From: a virus
Length of the DNA: 49,038 nt
Strand: one strand, 5' to 3'
IMG/VR virus record: IMGVR_UViG_3300022743_000287
Location: 1-49,038 of that record
The position numbers were made by a program, and so were the translations under genes. The notes beneath the pieces are model-generated. The model saw only the letters and a program-made list of their open reading frames with translations. It was not told the DNA's origin and ran no database searches. This document shows, in pieces, positions 46,355 to 49,038 of the stretch (the stretch's first letter is position 1; each line of letters opens with the position of its first letter).

Positions 46355-46806
46355 TGAACGAGAAACAAGCATCCGTCGCCGCGCGGATCGCGGAGCTGTC
46401 GAGCCTGCCCATCGCCGAGTTGTGGCCAGTGTGGGATCGGTACTTCAGCAGCCGCCCCATCAACCCCAACCGCGTATTCATTGAGTCGCGCATCGCCTAC
46501 AAGATGCAGGAGGAAGCCTTCGGCGGTCTGGCGCACAACACGCGCCAGCGCCTGGAGGCCATCGGTGCCAAGCATTCCAAGATCAAGCTGCGGGCACGGC
46601 CGCGCGACACCAACTTCGCGCCCGGCACCGTGCTGCTGCGCGAATGGGGCGACCGCGAGCACAAGGTGGCGGTCACCGCCGAAGGCCTGTTCGAGTACGA
46701 GGGCAGCACTTTCAAGAGCCTGACGGCCGTGGCCCGGCAGATCACCGGCACGCACTGGTCGGGGCCGCTGTTCTTCGGCCTGACCGGCAAGGCAGGTGCG
46801 CAATGA
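46354..46806 (+). CDS. DUF2924 domain protein
   Basis: A 150-residue protein of the DUF2924 family, which is regularly encoded just before large serine recombinases and is thought to assist them. It shows SSLPIAELWPVWDRYFSSRP, RVFIESRIAYKMQEEAFGGL and the beta region LLREWGDREHKVAVTAEGLF, then FKSLTAVARQITGTHWSG. AGGAG lies 8 bases before ATG at 46354; GTG at 46351 is an alternative. The stop overlaps the recombinase start as ATGA. Confidence 0.9.
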   Translation: MNEKQASVAARIAELSSLPIAELWPVWDRYFSSRPINPNRVFIESRIAYKMQEEAFGGLAHNTRQRLEAIGAKHSKIKLRARPRDTNFAPGTVLLREWGDREHKVAVTAEGLFEYEGSTFKSLTAVARQITGTHWSGPLFFGLTGKAGAQ

Positions 46807-48191
46807 AAGATGCCGTCCAAATCGCCTCTCCCAAGGCACGCAAACGCTGCGCCGTCTACTGCCGGGTGTCGTCGGACGAGCGCCTTGACCAGGAGTTCAA
46901 CTCCATCGACGCGCAGAAGGAAGCTGGCCACGCGTATGTCGCCAGCCAGCGCGCCGAGGGCTGGATTCCGGTGGCCGACGACTACGACGACCCCGGCTTC
47001 TCCGGCGGCAACACGGATCGGCCGGGGCTAAAACGCCTGATGGCCGACATTGAGCGCGGCCAGATCGACATCGTGGTGGTCTACAAGATCGACCGCCTGA
47101 CGCGCAGCCTTGCCGACTTCTCCAAGATGGTCGAGGTGTTTGAGCGCCACGGCGTGTCGTTCGTGTCGGTCACGCAGCAGTTCAATACCACCACATCGAT
47201 GGGGCGGCTGATGCTCAACGTGCTGCTGTCCTTCGCCCAGTTCGAGCGCGAGGTCACCGGCGAGCGCATCCGCGACAAGATCGCTGCCAGCAAGCGCAAA
47301 GGGATGTGGATGGGTGGCGTGCCGCCGCTCGGCTTCGACGTCGAGAACCGTCTGCTGGTCATCAACGACACCGAGGCGGCGGTGGTGCGGCGCATCTTCG
47401 AGGAGATGCTGACCATCGGCTCGCCCACCCAGATTGCCGCCAACCTGACTCTGGATGGCATCACCACCAAGGCGTGGACGACACAGGACGGTCAGACACG
47501 GGCAGGCACGCGCATCGACAAGAAGTACCTGCACAAGCTGCTGCGCAACCGCATCTACCTCGGGGAGTTGTCGCACAAGGGCAGTTGGTACCCGGGCGTG
47601 CATCAAGCCATCATCGATCCCGGGCTGTGGGGCCGGGTTCACGAGGTGCTGGCCAAGGATGGCCACACTCGGTCGGTCGAGACCAAGATCAGGTCGCGCA
47701 CCGACGCGTTGTTGCGCGGCCTGCTGTACGCGCCCTCGGGTGAACGGATGTACCCGACCTACTCGCGCAAGAACGGGCGCAAGTACCACTACTACGTGTC
47801 CAAGTCGGAAGCGCGCTTCGGCGCGCCGGGCAAGAGCTACGAGCGCCTGCCCGCGCCGGAGATCGAGGGGGCGGTGGTGGCCCAGATCCGAACGGTGCTG
47901 ACCAGCCCGGAGACCGTGGCGTCGGTGGTGCGGCACATTCAACGCAACGGGGCCCAGATCGACGAGGCCACCACCGTGATGGCGATGGGACGCCTCAACA
48001 ACGTGTGGGATCAACTGTTCCCGGTCGAGCGCCACCGCATCGCCAATCTGATGATCGAGCGCATCGACCTCGTCCACGCGGGCGAGGTGCAGGGGATCAA
48101 GGTGAAGTGGCGTGAGGTAGGTTGGAACGCGCTCATCGAAGATTTCGCCCCGGACAGCATTGGTGCTGAACTGCTGGAGGTCGAAGCCTGA
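46803..48191 (+). CDS. large serine recombinase
   Basis: A 462-residue site-specific recombinase. The N-terminal resolvase domain has the catalytic serine in AVYCRVSSDE (Ser23), IDIVVVYKIDRLTRSLADFS and the long helix region around MLNVLLSFAQFEREVTGERI. The Recombinase domain follows (RKGMWMGGVPPLGFDVENRL), then a basic segment. The C-terminal part lacks a clear zinc ribbon cysteine set. It could be the prophage integrase or belong to a separate island; its strand is opposite to the phage genes. It is co-transcribed with DUF2924 and two downstream genes. Confidence 0.92.
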   Translation: MKDAVQIASPKARKRCAVYCRVSSDERLDQEFNSIDAQKEAGHAYVASQRAEGWIPVADDYDDPGFSGGNTDRPGLKRLMADIERGQIDIVVVYKIDRLTRSLADFSKMVEVFERHGVSFVSVTQQFNTTTSMGRLMLNVLLSFAQFEREVTGERIRDKIAASKRKGMWMGGVPPLGFDVENRLLVINDTEAAVVRRIFEEMLTIGSPTQIAANLTLDGITTKAWTTQDGQTRAGTRIDKKYLHKLLRNRIYLGELSHKGSWYPGVHQAIIDPGLWGRVHEVLAKDGHTRSVETKIRSRTDALLRGLLYAPSGERMYPTYSRKNGRKYHYYVSKSEARFGAPGKSYERLPAPEIEGAVVAQIRTVLTSPETVASVVRHIQRNGAQIDEATTVMAMGRLNNVWDQLFPVERHRIANLMIERIDLVHAGEVQGIKVKWREVGWNALIEDFAPDSIGAELLEVEA

Positions 48192-48562
48192 TGGATGAGT
48201 CGATGGAAACCTTTGTGCCCCTGACGTTTCGCCGACGGGGCGTCCAACGCGTGGCTGCCGACGACCGGAACATCCACGACGTGACACTGCTCGACGGTGT
48301 GGCACGCGCCTTCTACTGGCAGCATCTGCTGGACACCGGCGCGATGCAAAGCGGGTCGGCCATCGCCCGCGCCGAGAAACTGCACCACTCGGTGGTCAAC
48401 GAACTGCTGCGCCTGACCCTGCTGGCCCCCGACATCATTGAGCAGTTCATGGCGGGCAAGCAGCCACGTCGGTTGACGCTGATGTGGTTTCAGCGAAACC
48501 GCCTGATGGTGGACTGGCACGCTCAGCGCCAGCTCATGGCCAGTTTTGAGGAGGATGTGTGA
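48191..48562 (+). CDS. recombinase-associated DNA-binding-like protein 1
   Basis: A 123-residue protein, paralogous to the next gene: both have METF(V/L)PxTxxRRG near the start, a (Y/H)WQ(H/R)LLD(T/E)G helix, and a ParB/KorB-like helix-turn-helix region (here AIARAEKLHHSVVNELLRLT, then LLAPDIIEQFMAG). A role as DNA-binding or directionality helper for the recombinase is inferred from the operon. ATG at 48191 overlaps the recombinase stop as TGATG. Confidence 0.72.
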   Translation: MDESMETFVPLTFRRRGVQRVAADDRNIHDVTLLDGVARAFYWQHLLDTGAMQSGSAIARAEKLHHSVVNELLRLTLLAPDIIEQFMAGKQPRRLTLMWFQRNRLMVDWHAQRQLMASFEEDV

Positions 48563-49038
48563 GCAAGAAGCATCGCGGCCACGCCAGGGGTGTCCCAGTG
48601 ACGTATCAGACGCCGCTGCCTGCTGGCGGCGTGCAGATGGAGACCTTCCTGCCCTGGACGCTGGTGCGCCGGGGTCTGAAGAAGCAGGTCATCACCCCGC
48701 TGGACGCGCCGCAAGAGTTTCTGGACGAAGCCCGCCGCGAACGACTGGTGCGCGAGATGGCGCAGGACACCCCATTGATGCGGGCGCTCGGCCTCGCGCA
48801 CCACTGGCAGCGTCTACTGGACGAAGGACGGTTCAGTTCGATGACCGAGATTGCGGCGGCCGAAGGCATTGGCCTCGGCCAAGCGAGCAAGATGAGCCGA
48901 CTGGCACAACTGGCCCCCGACTTGATCGAAGCCATCGCCCTGGGACGTCTCGAGGTGGGCGTCAGCCAGTTGCTGCGCGGCAGGTTGTCGGCGTCCTGGC
49001 TGGCGCAACGCGAGGCGCTGGTGGCAGGCTCGCGCTGA
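48559..49038 (+). CDS. recombinase-associated DNA-binding-like protein 2
   Basis: A 159-residue protein with a basic N-terminal extension (MSKKHRGHARGVPV) before the part shared with its neighbour. Its helix-turn-helix region is clearer: EIAAAEGIGLGQASKMSRLA, then QLAPDLIEAIALGRL, as in KorB/ParB-type proteins. It starts with GTG at 48559 (GTGA overlap, GAGGAGG just upstream) and ends at the last base of the window. The tandem duplication suggests a heteromeric accessory factor. Confidence 0.72.
   Translation: MSKKHRGHARGVPVTYQTPLPAGGVQMETFLPWTLVRRGLKKQVITPLDAPQEFLDEARRERLVREMAQDTPLMRALGLAHHWQRLLDEGRFSSMTEIAAAEGIGLGQASKMSRLAQLAPDLIEAIALGRLEVGVSQLLRGRLSASWLAQREALVAGSR

Noticed and set aside
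47028-48305. 425-codon minus-strand frame opposite the recombinase
   Set aside because: It mirrors the catalytic serine recombinase gene and is rich in His, Arg and Leu with no recognisable motif.
1-49038. tRNA genes or CRISPR arrays
   Set aside because: No cloverleaf-like segment or regularly spaced repeat array was noticed; the leader copies are too few, differently spaced and tied to gene starts.

Overview
The window is GC-rich proteobacterial DNA. Its head and packaging proteins belong to phage lambda families, and its accessory genes (DUF2924, DUF3489, DUF6362, DUF6511, P63C) are types I associate with Burkholderiales, Xanthomonadales and Pseudomonas-like hosts. The host cannot be named from this sequence. 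Nearly all of it is one complete-looking siphovirus-type prophage on the minus strand, with accessory cassettes at both ends. No rRNA, tRNA or CRISPR array was recognised.

Layout, left to right. (1) 1-4599: an SNF2-family helicase, two plus-strand genes of unknown function and a convergent DUF488 gene. This is a possible defence or accessory module, but no known defence system could be assigned. (2) 4723-5938: lysis genes (GH24 lysozyme, 3TM holin, DUF6127 membrane protein), separated from the tail genes by a terminator-like hairpin at 5951-5991. (3) 6015-21717: tail genes, with tip and fibre proteins, a 1347-residue tape measure, tail chaperones G and G-T joined by a probable -1 frameshift, tail tube and tail terminator. 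(4) 21733-29805: lambda-type head genes (FII-like, E, D, C with a nested scaffold start, B, W, then terminase A and Nu1-like). Two tail-fibre-like reading frames sit unexpectedly inside this block. (5) 29923-31197: three small plus-strand genes in an otherwise minus-strand prophage, each preceded by a copy of the same leader. (6) 31161-42234: two ParB-methyltransferase fusions, DUF6362, a RuvC-like resolvase, a primase-helicase, a Cas4-like nuclease, DUF6511, P63C, an AAA ATPase and small DNA-binding proteins: the replication, recombination and modification region. (7) 42320-45935: an unrecognised pair (478 and 318 residues) behind an Xre repressor and ImmA protease. (8) 46163-49038: a plus-strand large serine recombinase cassette with DUF2924 and two paralogous DNA-binding-like proteins.

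A strong sigma70-type promoter at 45972-46000 should drive Xre and ImmA, which end in a terminator at 44762-44785. A 17-bp operator-like site occurs both at the Xre gene and ahead of the 478-residue gene, so one switch probably governs lysogeny and the early operon. Packaging, head, tail and lysis genes follow as late genes read leftwards from the terminase end.

The most unusual non-coding features are: the leader that recurs ahead of four genes (29859, 30151, 30763 and 46295); an 88-bp dyad-symmetric element at 35264-35351 between the primase and the RuvC-like gene; an 11-bp inverted repeat over the ribosome-binding site of the excisionase-like gene; and a terminator plus TGCAAAC repeats directly ahead of a methyltransferase gene that seems to start at CTG. 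Attachment sites could not be placed.
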